Positions 24,369-34,328 are shown, numbered from the stretch's first letter. The stretch is 64,000 nucleotides of DNA from BOG-1155 sp963717985 (GCA_963717985.1 CAVQYC010000007.1:1-64000), one strand, 5' to 3'. The notes: generated from the sequence alone by a model not told the origin. Made by a program: numbers and translations.

Positions 24369-25274
24369 GTGGCACACTATGTGAGGGTTACGGTACCCGT
24401 CGCCAATTTGAGAAAGAGGCCGATAGAGGCTGGCCCGCTCAACATCCACGATGAGATGCAGGAGAGCCAGGTGCTGTTTCACGAGCTCCTCCTCGTGAGG
24501 GAGGAAACAACGGGCTGGCTGCAGGTCGAGGCGCTGGAGCAGCAGAAGTCCGTTGCTCACGGATGGCAGGGCTACCCCGGATGGGTACGGAAAAAGGATA
24601 TCACAGAGACGGAGGGGCCCGGGGGGCACGACGGCGTGGTAAAGCGGCCCTTTACCATGCTCCGCTCCGCGCCGTCCGCAGCCGGTCGGCCCATCTTTCC
24701 CCTCTCCCTGGGCACGAGACTCTCTCTGGCGGGAGAGGCAAAGGGCTTTCTTGAGGTTGCCATGGACGGGCGGCACATCGGCTGGGCGCCGAAAAGGGAT
24801 ATCTCCCGAACCGCTGACGGCCCGCCCGTCCGGGAGAGGGCGCGCGACCTGGTCAAGACGGCCCGCTTCTTTCTCGGCGCAGCCTACCTCTGGGGCGGAA
24901 GGAGTATGCCCATGCCATGGTCCCGTGGTCCTGTCATGGGTGTCGACTGCTCCGGCTTCACTTGCCTTGTCTTCCGCGCCCTTGGTCTCGACTTACCCCG
25001 CGATGCCCACGACCAGTGGATGACGGCAACCCCTATCGCCCCGCAGGCCCTGGGGCCTGGCGATTTGATATTTCTTTCCCGGCAGGGAGAGGCGGGTTCC
25101 GTCACTCACGTGATGCTCTCTTTGGGGGGCGAGCAGTTCATCGAGGCAGCGGAGACGGGGGATATCGTGCGCATAGAGACATTCTCACGGAAGTTCGGTC
25201 TTGGTCTCCGAGCGCTCGAAGAAAGTAATTTTACCATACATAACACGAGCATGTATTTCGGAAGAATAGAATAG
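24369..25274 (+). CDS. NlpC/P60-family peptidoglycan hydrolase
   Basis: Cell-wall cysteine peptidase. The first 160 residues look like SH3-type domains (VTVPVANLRKRPIEAGP…, GWVRKKD), which bind peptidoglycan. The NlpC/P60 domain has the catalytic Cys in GVDCSGFTCLVFRALG and His in SVTHVMLSLGGEQFIEA. It probably cleaves the D-gamma-Glu to diamino-acid bond. No signal peptide is evident from the chosen GTG start (24369, after GGGGGGAAGG), which is odd for a wall enzyme. It follows mtgA, matching its wall role. Confidence 0.88.
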   Translation: MAHYVRVTVPVANLRKRPIEAGPLNIHDEMQESQVLFHELLLVREETTGWLQVEALEQQKSVAHGWQGYPGWVRKKDITETEGPGGHDGVVKRPFTMLRSAPSAAGRPIFPLSLGTRLSLAGEAKGFLEVAMDGRHIGWAPKRDISRTADGPPVRERARDLVKTARFFLGAAYLWGGRSMPMPWSRGPVMGVDCSGFTCLVFRALGLDLPRDAHDQWMTATPIAPQALGPGDLIFLSRQGEAGSVTHVMLSLGGEQFIEAAETGDIVRIETFSRKFGLGLRALEESNFTIHNTSMYFGRIE

Positions 25275-25280
25275 TGAAAA

Positions 25281-25329
25281 GTGCAAAATAATGGGTCTTA
25301 TAAGTCCTCTGGGACCTATTATTCTGCAC
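25281..25329. other. Long hairpin between nlpC and the thiamine-binding gene
   Basis: GTGCAAAATAATGGGTC (25281-25297) pairs with GACCTATTATTCTGCAC (25313-25329) at 15 of 17 positions. There is no T tract, so it is more likely a REP/MITE-type palindrome or a bidirectional mRNA end structure than a standard terminator. Confidence 0.55.
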
Positions 25330-25342
25330 AAAGGAGGGTCTT

Positions 25343-25657
25343 ATGTCGGTTTTGCTGGAGATGGCCATGTTCCCGACGGACAAGGGAGAAAGCGTAAGCA
25401 GTTATGTGGCGAGGGTCATCGCCATGATCGATCGGCGAAACCTCGACTACCGGCTTACGCCGATGGGAACTATTGTTGAAACAGCCGACATCGACGAGGC
25501 GCTCAGGGTCGTCGCCGATGCCTACCGGGAGCTTGAGCCGGACTGCAACAGGGTCTACGCAACAGTCAAGCTCGATGTCAGAAAAGGAGAGGGCGGCAGG
25601 ATCAGCAGGAAAATCGAATCGGTCGAAAAGAAACTGGGGGAAAAGCCAAAGACCTGA
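25343..25657 (+). CDS. MTH1187-family thiamine-binding protein
   Basis: Small ferredoxin-like-fold protein of the MTH1187/YkoF thiamine-binding family, 104 aa. The diagnostic start LLEMAMFPTDKGESVSSYVARV and the central YRLTPMGTIVETADIDEAL are present. Family members bind thiamine or related pyrimidines; the physiological role is unclear. AAGGAGGG precedes ATG 25343. It converges on the DUF2156 gene, 20 bp away. Confidence 0.85.
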   Translation: MSVLLEMAMFPTDKGESVSSYVARVIAMIDRRNLDYRLTPMGTIVETADIDEALRVVADAYRELEPDCNRVYATVKLDVRKGEGGRISRKIESVEKKLGEKPKT

Positions 25658-25677
25658 AAGGGGCGGCTCTTCGACCC

Positions 25678-26634
25678 TTATGTCGCCAGCCGTATCCTGA
25701 ACTTCTCCACCATATGGTCCGGGTTGTAGGAAAGCTTGGCCTCTCTCAGGCCGGGCTCCCCCAAGTCCTGCTCCCGGTTGATGAAGCGCGTATCCGGCCA
25801 TTGCTTCTCGCAAAACTGTTGATTTATGGCGTTATACAGGCCACGGATTTCCGTGTTTGCCTTTTCGATGTGGACCACCGCGGTCTCTTCATTGAGTCGT
25901 TCGCCCAAGGTAAAGGCCTCAACCTTCTCGTTGATCAGTATTACCCCCCCTTTTATCTGCAAAGGGCCCAAGTGGCTCAGGGCTTCCCGTGTCGCATCCC
26001 ATTCACCTACCAGGTTCAGGTCGTCCTCGCATCGCCGAAGAACGCACCAGTTTTCGGCCATACCGAGACAGGCCTTGACGTGGGCCTCGGTAATCGGCTC
26101 ATACACCATGTTGTACGAGCGGAGCAGGTAGTTCAGGTGGTTCCGTTTTGCGCGATAGGCCTTACCCGAAAGCGCGATCAGATCCTCCGTCACGTAGACG
26201 TAGTCAAACTGGTCCCTCACCGGCTCGACCGCAAAGCCTCCGCTTTCCCCCAGCTCGGATGCGAGCCTCGCGTCTGCCCTGTGTATGGCCGGGTCGGGTA
26301 TGTTTCTCTCGTCCCGCATCCACGTGAGGAGCATCCGGGTCACCTCCGCGCGTGACGGCGGCCCGATGGGAGGGAGGGCCTGCACGCCGTTTCCCGAATT
26401 TGAGCCGACCACAAGCAGCCAATCGCCGTGGAGAGACCATTCGAAACCGTAATGCGCCCTCCATATGAACATATTGGTAAAATTGAGCTCGGATGTCTCG
26501 GGCCGGTACTCCCTGAGCTTGCTGTCGATCAGGTCCCGGTCCTCTATGCCTATCGGTTTGAATGCTGGAAATTGAGGTACCATATCGTTATTATATACAC
26601 CTTCCTTGTTTTTTGCCTTATCCCCGGCGCCCAT
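25678..26634 (-). CDS. DUF2156 (phosphatidylglycerol lysyltransferase C-terminal-like) protein
   Basis: GNAT-related protein of the LPG-synthase C-terminal/DUF2156 family, 318 aa. Typical features are ELNFTNMFIWRAHYGFEW near the start, DQFDYVYVTEDLIALSGKAYRAKRNHLNYLLRSY in the middle and INQQFCEKQWPDTRFINREQDLGEPGLREAKLSYNP at the end. It lacks the membrane half of true lysyl-phosphatidylglycerol synthases, so it is a cytosolic acyl/aminoacyl transferase of unknown substrate. An internal ATG at 26583 is a plausible shorter start. Confidence 0.8.
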   Translation of the reverse strand: MGAGDKAKNKEGVYNNDMVPQFPAFKPIGIEDRDLIDSKLREYRPETSELNFTNMFIWRAHYGFEWSLHGDWLLVVGSNSGNGVQALPPIGPPSRAEVTRMLLTWMRDERNIPDPAIHRADARLASELGESGGFAVEPVRDQFDYVYVTEDLIALSGKAYRAKRNHLNYLLRSYNMVYEPITEAHVKACLGMAENWCVLRRCEDDLNLVGEWDATREALSHLGPLQIKGGVILINEKVEAFTLGERLNEETAVVHIEKANTEIRGLYNAINQQFCEKQWPDTRFINREQDLGEPGLREAKLSYNPDHMVEKFRIRLAT

Positions 26635-26717
26635 GCTTCCAGGCGTCGCAAAAAGCCCGCCTTTGATAATCGGTCAGGGGCCGGCTTTAGGAGGAAAGGG
26701 GCGAGCCGCCTCCGGGA

Positions 26718-28787
26718 TTACCGAGGGTCCTCATCCGGGATTCGGGACAACAATGCCCGCCACGCGACCGCCTCGGCGTCGCTCGGCGCGCGCCAGTCGC
26801 CTCTAGGGGACAAAGAGCCGCCGGAGCCCACTTTCGGCCCGTTGGCTATGCAGCTCCGCTTATACTGGCTGAACTCGAAGAAGCGCTCAATAAACACGGA
26901 CAGCCACCGCTTGATCTCGCCTATCGTGTAAGCCCTCCGCATCCCTTCGGGGACGTCAGGCCAAAGGCCGCCCGCCCTGTCATGCCAGGCAGTCCACGAA
27001 AGAAAGGCCACTTTCGGCGGGGGGAAGCCGAAGCGAAGCACATAGTAGAGCGTGAAATCCTGCAACCCAAAGGGGCCGAGCACGTCTTCGGAGCGCTGAC
27101 CCGGCTCTTCAACGCTTTCGCCGGGCACAAGCTCAGGGCTTATCACCGTATCGAGCACATCTTTCAGGGCAATGCTCGCATCTGCGCCGAAGAAGGTCTT
27201 TCTGGCCACCCACCGTATCAGATATTGGATCAGCGTCTTCGGCACGCTAGAATTCACGTGATAGTGCGCCATATGGTCGCCCACGCCGTAGGTACACCAA
27301 CCCAGGGCAAGCTCGGAAAGATCGCTCGTCCCCACTACCAGTCCGTGCCTCAAGTTTGCGAGCCGGAAAAGGTGGCTCGTCCGCTCGCCGGCCTGCACGT
27401 TTTCAAAGGTGATATCGTAGACGGCCTCCCCCTTTGCGTAAGGGTGGCCGATGTCCTTAAACATCTGCAGGCAGGAGGGGCGTATATCGATCTCTTCACG
27501 GGTACAGCCAAGGGCGTCCAGAAGTCTGCGCGCCTGGCTTATGGTGCGTGCGCTTGATGCGAACCCCGGCAACAGGCACCCGAGGACGTTGGTCCTGGGG
27601 AGCTGCATGACGTCCATGGCCCGGACGGCAACGATGAGCGCCTGGGTGGAATCGAGCCCGCCCGAGACGCCGATCACCACCTTGTCGATCCCCGTGAATT
27701 GAAGCCGTTTTGCAAGACCCTGCACCTGGATCTCGTAGACCTCGCGGCACCTTTGGTCCTGCCCCTCAACGTCGCTCGGCACAAAAGGGAATCGCTCGTA
27801 AGTCCGGTCGAGCAGAAGCGTTTCGTCACGCGGGATAGCCGCATTAACGACGATGGGGGTAAAATCGGCGAGGTAGCGGCCGTGAAGGTGTACGGACTGG
27901 CCGAAGCTCCCCTGCCCCATCCGGTCCTGGCTCAACCGGTCGAGGTCGACATCCCCGGTCACGAGCTGTGAATCGTATGAAAACCGCTTTGATTCCGCAA
28001 GTTTTGTTCCGTTCTCGTATATCAGCCCCTGCCCGTCCCATGCCAGGTCGGTCGTCGATTCACCAAAGCCCGCAGCCGTGTAAACATAGGCACTGATGCA
28101 TCGGGCCGACTGGTTTGCCACAAGCTGCCGCCGGTAGGCGGCCTTTCCCACGGTGATATTCGAGCCGGAAAGGTTGATGAGCACCGTTGCCCCTGCAAGG
28201 GCAGCGTATGAGGAGGGGGGGATCGGCACCCAGAGGTCCTCGCACACCTCTACGAAAAACCTGAAAGCCGGCTGCTCTTCAACCTCGACGAGCAGCTTGT
28301 TCCCGAAGGGCACGTCCCGCTGACCAAGGAGGTCGAGACGCGTGCAGATAGCATGGTCCGCCGGGGCGAAATACCGCAGCTCGTAATATTCACGATAGTT
28401 GGGCAGGTAGGTCTTGGGGGCAACCCCGAGGAGCTTCCCCCCGTAGAGAACTGCCGCGCAGTTGAAGAGCAGGTCCCTCACCGCGAGGGGCAGTCCCACG
28501 ACCGTGATGACCGGGATGCGGCTAGACGCCTCCAGGATCGCCCCGAGGGCGTCCCGGCAGCCGTCGAGAAGGGCCTGCTGGTGAAACAGGTCATCGCACG
28601 AGTACCCTGAAAGCCCCAGCTCGGGAAAGGCCACGAGGAGGGCTTTACGCCGGTGAGCCTCTTCCATCAATGAGATCGTCTGCTCCGCATTGAACGCGGT
28701 GTTGGCGACGCGCACCCGCGGTATCGCGGCAGCCACCCGGACGAAATTATGGTTGTAGAGATTGAAGAAGGCCGCGCTTTGCATCAC
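26718..28787 (-). CDS. nadE: Glutamine-dependent NAD+ synthetase
   Basis: Final step of NAD synthesis: amidation of nicotinic acid adenine dinucleotide using glutamine. The N-terminal nitrilase-type glutaminase domain (about 1-290) shows the Glu-Lys-Cys triad regions FPELGLSGYSCDDLF, PKTYLPNYREYYE and VEVCEDLWVP. The C-terminal synthetase has the PP-loop GVSGGLDSTQALI and GTSDLSELALGWCTYGVGDHM. 689 aa, typical of the fused form. It stands between alaS and the DUF2156 gene on the same strand. Confidence 0.95.
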   Translation of the reverse strand: MMQSAAFFNLYNHNFVRVAAAIPRVRVANTAFNAEQTISLMEEAHRRKALLVAFPELGLSGYSCDDLFHQQALLDGCRDALGAILEASSRIPVITVVGLPLAVRDLLFNCAAVLYGGKLLGVAPKTYLPNYREYYELRYFAPADHAICTRLDLLGQRDVPFGNKLLVEVEEQPAFRFFVEVCEDLWVPIPPSSYAALAGATVLINLSGSNITVGKAAYRRQLVANQSARCISAYVYTAAGFGESTTDLAWDGQGLIYENGTKLAESKRFSYDSQLVTGDVDLDRLSQDRMGQGSFGQSVHLHGRYLADFTPIVVNAAIPRDETLLLDRTYERFPFVPSDVEGQDQRCREVYEIQVQGLAKRLQFTGIDKVVIGVSGGLDSTQALIVAVRAMDVMQLPRTNVLGCLLPGFASSARTISQARRLLDALGCTREEIDIRPSCLQMFKDIGHPYAKGEAVYDITFENVQAGERTSHLFRLANLRHGLVVGTSDLSELALGWCTYGVGDHMAHYHVNSSVPKTLIQYLIRWVARKTFFGADASIALKDVLDTVISPELVPGESVEEPGQRSEDVLGPFGLQDFTLYYVLRFGFPPPKVAFLSWTAWHDRAGGLWPDVPEGMRRAYTIGEIKRWLSVFIERFFEFSQYKRSCIANGPKVGSGGSLSPRGDWRAPSDAEAVAWRALLSRIPDEDPR

Positions 28788-28835
28788 TTTACGAGACTCC
28801 CCACCATATTCACACCTGACGCCGGGATAAGGCCA

Positions 28836-31461
28836 TCAGGCACCCAGCATCTCGTTCACGTAATTCAATGCCTCCATGGCCAGATCGGCCGGGACCCCGC
28901 CCTGAGCCATCTGGGGGTTGCCCCCGCCCTTACCGTTGTATTTCGCCGCGATCGACTTAATGATCTGTCCCGCGTTAAAGGCATTGACAAGGTCTTTGGT
29001 GACTGCTGCCACGATAAGCCCTTTTGTCTCGTCCCTCGTGCCCACGACCACCACGCAGCTTCTCAGCTTGTCGCGGATCATGTCGGTCGCTTTCCTCAAG
29101 TCGTCGGCGCTCCCGCCCGGCATGAACAGGGAGACGATCGTGGCGCCGTCTTTCCGGTGGCTGGCCTTTATCGCCTCCTCGATCCTCTGCCGCATCATCT
29201 CGTCTTTCAAGCGTCCTATTTCCTTCTCTTTCGCGGCCATCTCCGCTAGAAGCGCCTCTACCCTGTCTTGCAGGCCCTCGATATCGGTCTTCAGGTCCCG
29301 GCTGACGGCCCGCGCCATGTTTTCGATCTTTCTCCGGTAGGCCACAGCACTCTTGCCCGTGACCGCCTCTATTCTTCGTATGCCCGATGCGAGGGAGCCT
29401 TCGCTGATAACGGAGAAACTGCCGATCTCTCCGCTATTTTTCACGTGGGTGCCGCCGCACAGCTCCCGGCTGAATTCACCCATTGACACGACCCGGACCG
29501 TATCGCCGTATTTCTCTTCAAAAAGGGCGGTTGCCCCTTCCCGGATCGCGTCTTCCCGGCCCTTCACCTCTGTCTTCACGTCAACCATGTCAAGTATTTT
29601 TTCGTTGACGATATCCTCGACCCTGGCCAGCTCTTCCTTGTTGAGGCCCTGAAAATGGGTGAAATCGAACCTCAGCCTGTCCCTTTCGACAAGGGAGCCC
29701 GATTGCTTGACATGCTCGCCGAGCACAGTCCTGAGGGCGAACTGGAGAAGATGGGTTGCGCTGTGGTTCCTTGCCACTGCCCTTCTCTTCTCCCTGTCCA
29801 CTGTCAGGCACACGACTTCACCGGCCCTGAACGCGCCCTTCTCCACCCTCACCGCATGAGAGAAGAGGTTTTCCTTCACCCTGGTCACGTTACTGATCGC
29901 CCCCACCGCGCCATCCCCTTCCATGATGCCGTCATCGCTTGTCTGTCCTCCGGCCTCACCGTAGAAGGGTGTCTTGTCGAAAAACATGTGGGCCTCAGTC
30001 TCCCTCCCGAACTTCCTCGACGGGCTGCCCTTCCTTCAGGATAGCCAGAATGGCGGCGTCAGACGAAAGCGTGTCGTACCCGGTAAAGACATTCTTCAAA
30101 TCCCCTGCCGCTACCGCGCCGGACTCCTGGACGAGTCCCTCCTTTTTCATGCGGCGGTCGGTCCTCGACCGCTCCTTCTGCTCGCCCAGGGCCCTCTCGA
30201 AACCCGCCATATCGAGGAAAAGACCGTCTTCGCGGGCCATCTCATCGGTAATATCAACGGGAAAACCGAAGGTATCGTAGAGCCTGTAGACTACGTCCCC
30301 GGGGATCACCCTGTCTCCCCTCGCCATGCTCTCTTTCTTGACATCTTCATAGAGGCGCATGCCCACATTGAGCGTTTCGAGAAAACGCCCTTCCTCGCCT
30401 TTGAGGATAGCCAGGATAAAGGGGTAATTGTTTTTTATTTCCGGGTAGGCATCCCCCATCATATCGACCACGAGCCGTGAGAGGTCGGAGACGAAGTCCT
30501 TCTCGATGCCTATCTTTTTCCCATAGCGCAACGCACGCCGCAGGATCCTGCGAAGCACGTAGCCCCGCCCCTCCCTCCCCGGGAGGACACCGTCGTTGAT
30601 GATGAACGTCGCGCCGCGCACGTGGTCGGCGATGACGCGGAAAGCGGTATCGACCGCCCCTCCCTCCCCGTAGGCCTCGCCCGAAATCTCTTCCAGGCGT
30701 CGGAGGAGGGGCATAAAAAGGTCGGTCTCGTAGTTGCCTATTTTCCCTTCGAGCACTGACACGATACGCTCTAGCCCCATACCCGTGTCGATAGAGGGGT
30801 TCGGAAGCCTCTTCATGTCGCCGCCCCGGGAGCGCTCGTATTGCATGAACACCAGGTTCCATATCTCCAGGTACCTGTCGCAGTCGCACCCTACCGCGCA
30901 GGTCGGCTGCCTGCACCCTACCTGAGGGCCCAAGTCGTAGATGATCTCGGAGCAGGGACCGCACGGCCCTTCATCCCCCATGGACCAGAAGTTGTCCTTC
31001 TCCCCGAGTCTCACGATACGGGACGGCGATATTCCTACCGCCTTCCACAACTCTTCCGCCTCATCGTCCTCCCTGAAGATGGTGACCCACAAACACCGTT
31101 CGTCGAGGTTCAGAGTTTTCCGTAAATATTCCCAGGCATACCCGATCGCCTCTTTCTTGAAGTAGTCCCCAAAGGAGAAGTTGCCCAACATTTCGAAGAA
31201 GGTGTGGTGTCTCAGGGTCTTGCCCACATTGCCCAGATCATTGTGTTTGCCCCCTGCCCGCACGCACTTCTGCGAGCTTGTGGCCCGGCTGTAGGGCCGC
31301 TTCTCAAGGCCCAGGAACACATTCTTGAACTGTACCATGCCTGCATTGACGAAGAGAAGGCTGGGGTCTTTTTCCGGAACAAGAGAAGAACTGGCAACAA
31401 TCGTATGCCCGTTGGCTGCAAAAAATTCCAGGAATGATCTTCTCGTTTCTTTCGACAGCAC
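28836..31461 (-). CDS. alaS: Alanyl-tRNA synthetase, interrupted by a +1 frameshift
   Basis: Essential alanyl-tRNA synthetase in two overlapping frames. The N-terminal piece (GTG 31461, AAGGAA upstream) has the class II core (FVNAGMVQFKNVFLG, RHHTFFEMLGNFSFGDYFK). The frame meets TGA at 29997-29995, and the continuation HMFFDKTPFYGEAGGQTSDDG runs in the next frame, with editing residues (NHSATHLLQ, GGTHVKNSGEIG) and the C-Ala domain. Ignoring one base gives 874 residues, exactly normal. The shift site is GGGAGGGAGACTGAGGC. Sequence error is likeliest; a programmed shift is discussed in the findings. Confidence 0.92.
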
Positions 31462-31463
31462 GT

Positions 31464-32468
31464 TTATTCCTTTCTTAGACCGTAATGAATGAGCAGTTTC
31501 GATTCTATGTCGGCGGCCACTTCCGGGTGGCTCTTGAGAAATTCCTTGGCGTTCTCTCTGCCCTGGCCGATCCTGACCTCTCCGTATGAAAACCATGTGC
31601 CCGCTTTATCCACCAGGTTCGCCTCAACGCCCAGGTCGATGAGGTCGCCCTCCCTCGATATGCCCTCGCCGAACACGATGTCGAACTCCACTTCCCTGAA
31701 GGGGGGGGCAAGCTTATTCTTGACGACCTTTACCCTTGTCCTCGCCCCGACCACATCCTGGCCGTCCTTGATTGCCGAGATGCGCCTGATATCGAGTCTC
31801 ACCGACGCATAGAACTTGAGGGCGTTGCCGCCCGTTGTTGTCTCGGGGTTGCCGAACATGATGCCGATCTTCTGTCTGATCTGGTTGATGAAGATGACGA
31901 TGGTCATCGATTTGCTGATCGTGCCGGTAAGTTTTCTGAGGGCCTGGGACATGAGCCGCGCCTGCAGCCCCATATGCTGGTCGCCCATCTCTCCTTCAAT
32001 CTCCGCCCGAGGCACGAGGGCCGCCACTGAGTCGATGACGACTATGTCGACGCCGCCGCTCCGCACGAGGATTTCAGTAATCTCCAGGGCCTGCTCGCCC
32101 GTGTCGGGCTGCGAGACGAGGAGCTCTTCTGTGTTGACGCCTATCCGGTTCGCATAGTGGACGTCCAGCGCATGCTCGGCATCGATGAATGCGGCCGAGC
32201 CGCCCGCCTTCTGCACCTCGGCAACCACCTGAAGGGCAAGGGTCGTCTTTCCGGAGGCCTCCGGCCCGAATATCTCGATCACCCGTCCCCGGGGTATACC
32301 TCCGATGCCAAGAGCGATGTTCAGCCCTATCGAGCCCGTCGATACAATCGGGATATCTTCGATAGGCCGCTCGCCCAGCTTCATGATCGCGCCCTTGCCG
32401 AATAGCTTCTCGATCTGCGTCATCGCCATATCTATTGCTTTTCCCTTATTTCCTTCCTCTGCCTTCAT
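31464..32468 (-). CDS. recA: Recombinase RecA
   Basis: DNA strand-exchange ATPase central to recombination and the SOS response. Walker A GPEASGKTT, Walker B VDIVVIDSVAALVPRAEIEGEMGD, DNA-binding loop 2 INQIRQKIGIMFGNPETTTGG and the MAW region are all intact. ATG 32468 with GGGGGCAGG upstream gives 334 aa; an ATG at 32489 overlaps thpR. The stop is 2 bp from the alaS start, so the two are cotranscribed. No SOS box was recognised. Confidence 0.97.
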   Translation of the reverse strand: MKAEEGNKGKAIDMAMTQIEKLFGKGAIMKLGERPIEDIPIVSTGSIGLNIALGIGGIPRGRVIEIFGPEASGKTTLALQVVAEVQKAGGSAAFIDAEHALDVHYANRIGVNTEELLVSQPDTGEQALEITEILVRSGGVDIVVIDSVAALVPRAEIEGEMGDQHMGLQARLMSQALRKLTGTISKSMTIVIFINQIRQKIGIMFGNPETTTGGNALKFYASVRLDIRRISAIKDGQDVVGARTRVKVVKNKLAPPFREVEFDIVFGEGISREGDLIDLGVEANLVDKAGTWFSYGEVRIGQGRENAKEFLKSHPEVAADIESKLLIHYGLRKE

Positions 32469-32485
32469 CCTGCCCCCTTCTTCCC

Positions 32486-33040
32486 TCATCGGTCTTCGCC
32501 TCCAAGTTTTATCTTCCAGATCGGGGCGTAGATGGCACCGCCCGGCGTCAGAGTGCTCTTATAGAGAACGAGCTGCTCGATAGGAAACTCCTTCTCTTCG
32601 ATCGGCATCGGGTCTCCATTAGGGAACGGTTTTGGTATTCTCCTCCTGCCCAGGGTGAGGTGCGGCACCAACTTCCTTCTTTCCCTTTCTACGCCTATCG
32701 CGGCAAGCCGTTCCTCGACCTCCTCGAATATGGCTTGTGCAGGCTCGATCCCCTCTTTCAGCTTCACCACGATGACCCTTGCGCTCCTCCGTGCAGGAAA
32801 GGCATCGAGACCGCCCAGACTGGCACGAAACGGCCCGAAAAGCGCGCCAATCGGGGTTAGGACCCCCCTCACCTTTTCCGCCATGCCCTCCTCGATCTCG
32901 CCCAGGAATTTCACCGTGATGTGGATGCCTTCGTCCCTTACCCATCGCACCCCTTCGGTTCGCCTCTCCAGGCGGCCGGCCACCTCTTTGAGGTAGGCAA
33001 CAATATCTGCCGGGGTGGGGAGGGCCAGGAATGTTCTCAT
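32486..33040 (-). CDS. thpR: RNA 2',3'-cyclic phosphodiesterase
   Basis: 2H-phosphoesterase of the LigT/ThpR family, 184 aa. The two catalytic HxTx motifs are present: GIHITVKFLG and VPHLTLGRRR. It hydrolyses 2',3'-cyclic ends of RNA. It overlaps cinA by 4 bp and sits directly upstream of recA, an arrangement seen in many bacteria (cinA-thpR-recA). Confidence 0.9.
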   Translation of the reverse strand: MRTFLALPTPADIVAYLKEVAGRLERRTEGVRWVRDEGIHITVKFLGEIEEGMAEKVRGVLTPIGALFGPFRASLGGLDAFPARRSARVIVVKLKEGIEPAQAIFEEVEERLAAIGVERERRKLVPHLTLGRRRIPKPFPNGDPMPIEEKEFPIEQLVLYKSTLTPGGAIYAPIWKIKLGGEDR

Positions 33041-33519
33041 CCAGCCGCCCGCCCTTCCAGATAATCGAGGACGAACTTGAGGGCCTCGTCTGCGCTCTGC
33101 CGCTTTATGGCGGAGCGGTCGCCGGCGAACTTGTGCTGCCTCACGAGGCTTGCCCCAGCCGCTGCGAGCCCCATGAAGACCGTCCCCACCGGCTTTTCGC
33201 TCGTGCCTCCGCCGGGACCGGCAATGCCGGTCACGGAAAGGCCTATGTCGGCCTCCGCCGCATGACGGACCCCTTCGGCCATCCTTGCGGCCACCTCCGC
33301 GCTCACCGCCCCCTTTGCCATAAGCAGGTCCCTGGGCACGGAGAGGAGGGTTTCTTTCGCCTCATTGCTATAGGTCACCAGACCTGCCCGGAAGTAAACC
33401 GATGCGCCCGCCACATCGGTGATCCTGCTCGAAATAAGGCCTCCCGTGCAAGATTCCGCAACGGCGATGGTCAGTCTCCTTTGCGTGAGCAGTCGGTTCA
33501 GCCTTTCCTCGTGGCTCAT
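33037..33519 (-). CDS. pncC: CinA C-terminal family nicotinamide-nucleotide amidohydrolase
   Basis: Stand-alone CinA C-terminal (PncC) domain, 160 aa, which deamidates NMN to recycle pyridine nucleotides. Signature segments: TIAVAESCTGGLISSRITDVAGAS with the catalytic serine region, LVTYSNEAK, AEADIGLSVTGIAGPGGGTSEKPVGTVFMG. The N-terminal MoCF-like half of full CinA is absent, as in many bacteria. The start overlaps the long frame of pgpA, which probably reflects an indel in pgpA. Confidence 0.92.
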   Translation of the reverse strand: MSHEERLNRLLTQRRLTIAVAESCTGGLISSRITDVAGASVYFRAGLVTYSNEAKETLLSVPRDLLMAKGAVSAEVAARMAEGVRHAAEADIGLSVTGIAGPGGGTSEKPVGTVFMGLAAAGASLVRQHKFAGDRSAIKRQSADEALKFVLDYLEGRAAG

Positions 33520-33955
33520 GCCTCAGTCTCCCCCATATGAAGAGCGCACCGCTTGCAAATGCACCTGCCAGGACGTCATCTGCGATGATACCATAAGCGC
33601 CGGGTAGACGCTCCACTTTTTTTATAGGGTAGGGTTTTAGTATATCAAAGGCGCGGAAGAGAATAAAGGCTTTGACGATGTTCCAGATAGTGATGTTGTG
33701 TCCAACCGTGGCGACAAGCATGCCAATCATTTCGTCTATCACGATATAGCCGGGGTCTGCCTCTTCTCCCCTTATCCGCTCAATAGCAAAAACAGCGAGC
33801 AGCGCGAGGAGAATGATGACGGCCGGGTGATTGAAGGAGTGAATAAAGTAAAGGATGCTGCATGCAAGCAGTGAAGCCCACGTCCCCGGCGCGAGGGGCA
33901 GGTAGCCCGTATAGCAGCAGGTGACAAACCACTCACAGATCCTATCTTTTATCAC
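33368..33955 (-). CDS. pgpA: Phosphatidylglycerophosphatase A, 3' end uncertain
   Basis: Membrane phosphatase making phosphatidylglycerol. Family motifs: CCYTGYLPLAPGTWASL, PGYIVIDEMIGMLVA with the conserved Asp-Glu, FILFRAFDILKPYPIKKVERLPGAYGIIADDVLAG, in a chain with several membrane helices. GTG 33955 overlaps the hisI end by 14 bp. As read, the frame runs 152 bp into pncC with an unlikely basic tail; dropping one base near 33526-33535 would end it at TGA 33525-33523, just before pncC, giving 143 aa. That site shares the 13-mer GCCTCAGTCTCCC (plus strand) with the alaS shift site. Confidence 0.85.
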   Translation of the reverse strand: MIKDRICEWFVTCCYTGYLPLAPGTWASLLACSILYFIHSFNHPAVIILLALLAVFAIERIRGEEADPGYIVIDEMIGMLVATVGHNITIWNIVKAFILFRAFDILKPYPIKKVERLPGAYGIIADDVLAGAFASGALFIWGRLRHEPRGKAEPTAHAKETDHRRCGILHGRPYFEQDHRCGGRIGLLPGRSGDL

Positions 33956-34328
33956 CGTAGACCGCATCCTCGTCGAACACCTTTTCGCCGACCTCAATCC
34001 ATCCGTCTCTCCAGGATCGGTAAAAGCAGCTCCAGTGGCCCGTATGACAGGCAGCGACCTTCTGATCGACCACGAGCAGAAGCGTATCTCCATCGCAGTC
34101 GAGGAAGAGGCCGCGCACCTCCTGGTAATGGCCCGATGTTTCTCCCTTGAGCCACAACTTGTTTCGGGAGCGGGAATAGTAGTGTGCGCGCCCCGTCGTG
34201 CGCGTCAGCTCCAGGGCTTCCGCATTCATATAGGCGACCATTACCACGTCGTGCGTCCCTGCGTCCTGGACTACTACCGGGATAAGCCCCCGGCTATCCC
34301 ATTTTATAGCATCGCCGATATTCTCCAT
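33942..34328 (-). CDS. hisI: Phosphoribosyl-AMP cyclohydrolase
   Basis: Third step of histidine synthesis. The zinc-binding segment is intact: ALELTRTTGRAHYYSRSRNKLWLKGETSGH, then DCDGDTLLLVVDQKVAACHTGHWSCFYR. 128 aa, cyclohydrolase domain only (no HisE domain here). ATG 34328 follows AAGGAGAAGAGG. The gap to hisF holds a family-1 repeat. Confidence 0.95.
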   Translation of the reverse strand: MENIGDAIKWDSRGLIPVVVQDAGTHDVVMVAYMNAEALELTRTTGRAHYYSRSRNKLWLKGETSGHYQEVRGLFLDCDGDTLLLVVDQKVAACHTGHWSCFYRSWRDGWIEVGEKVFDEDAVYGDKR

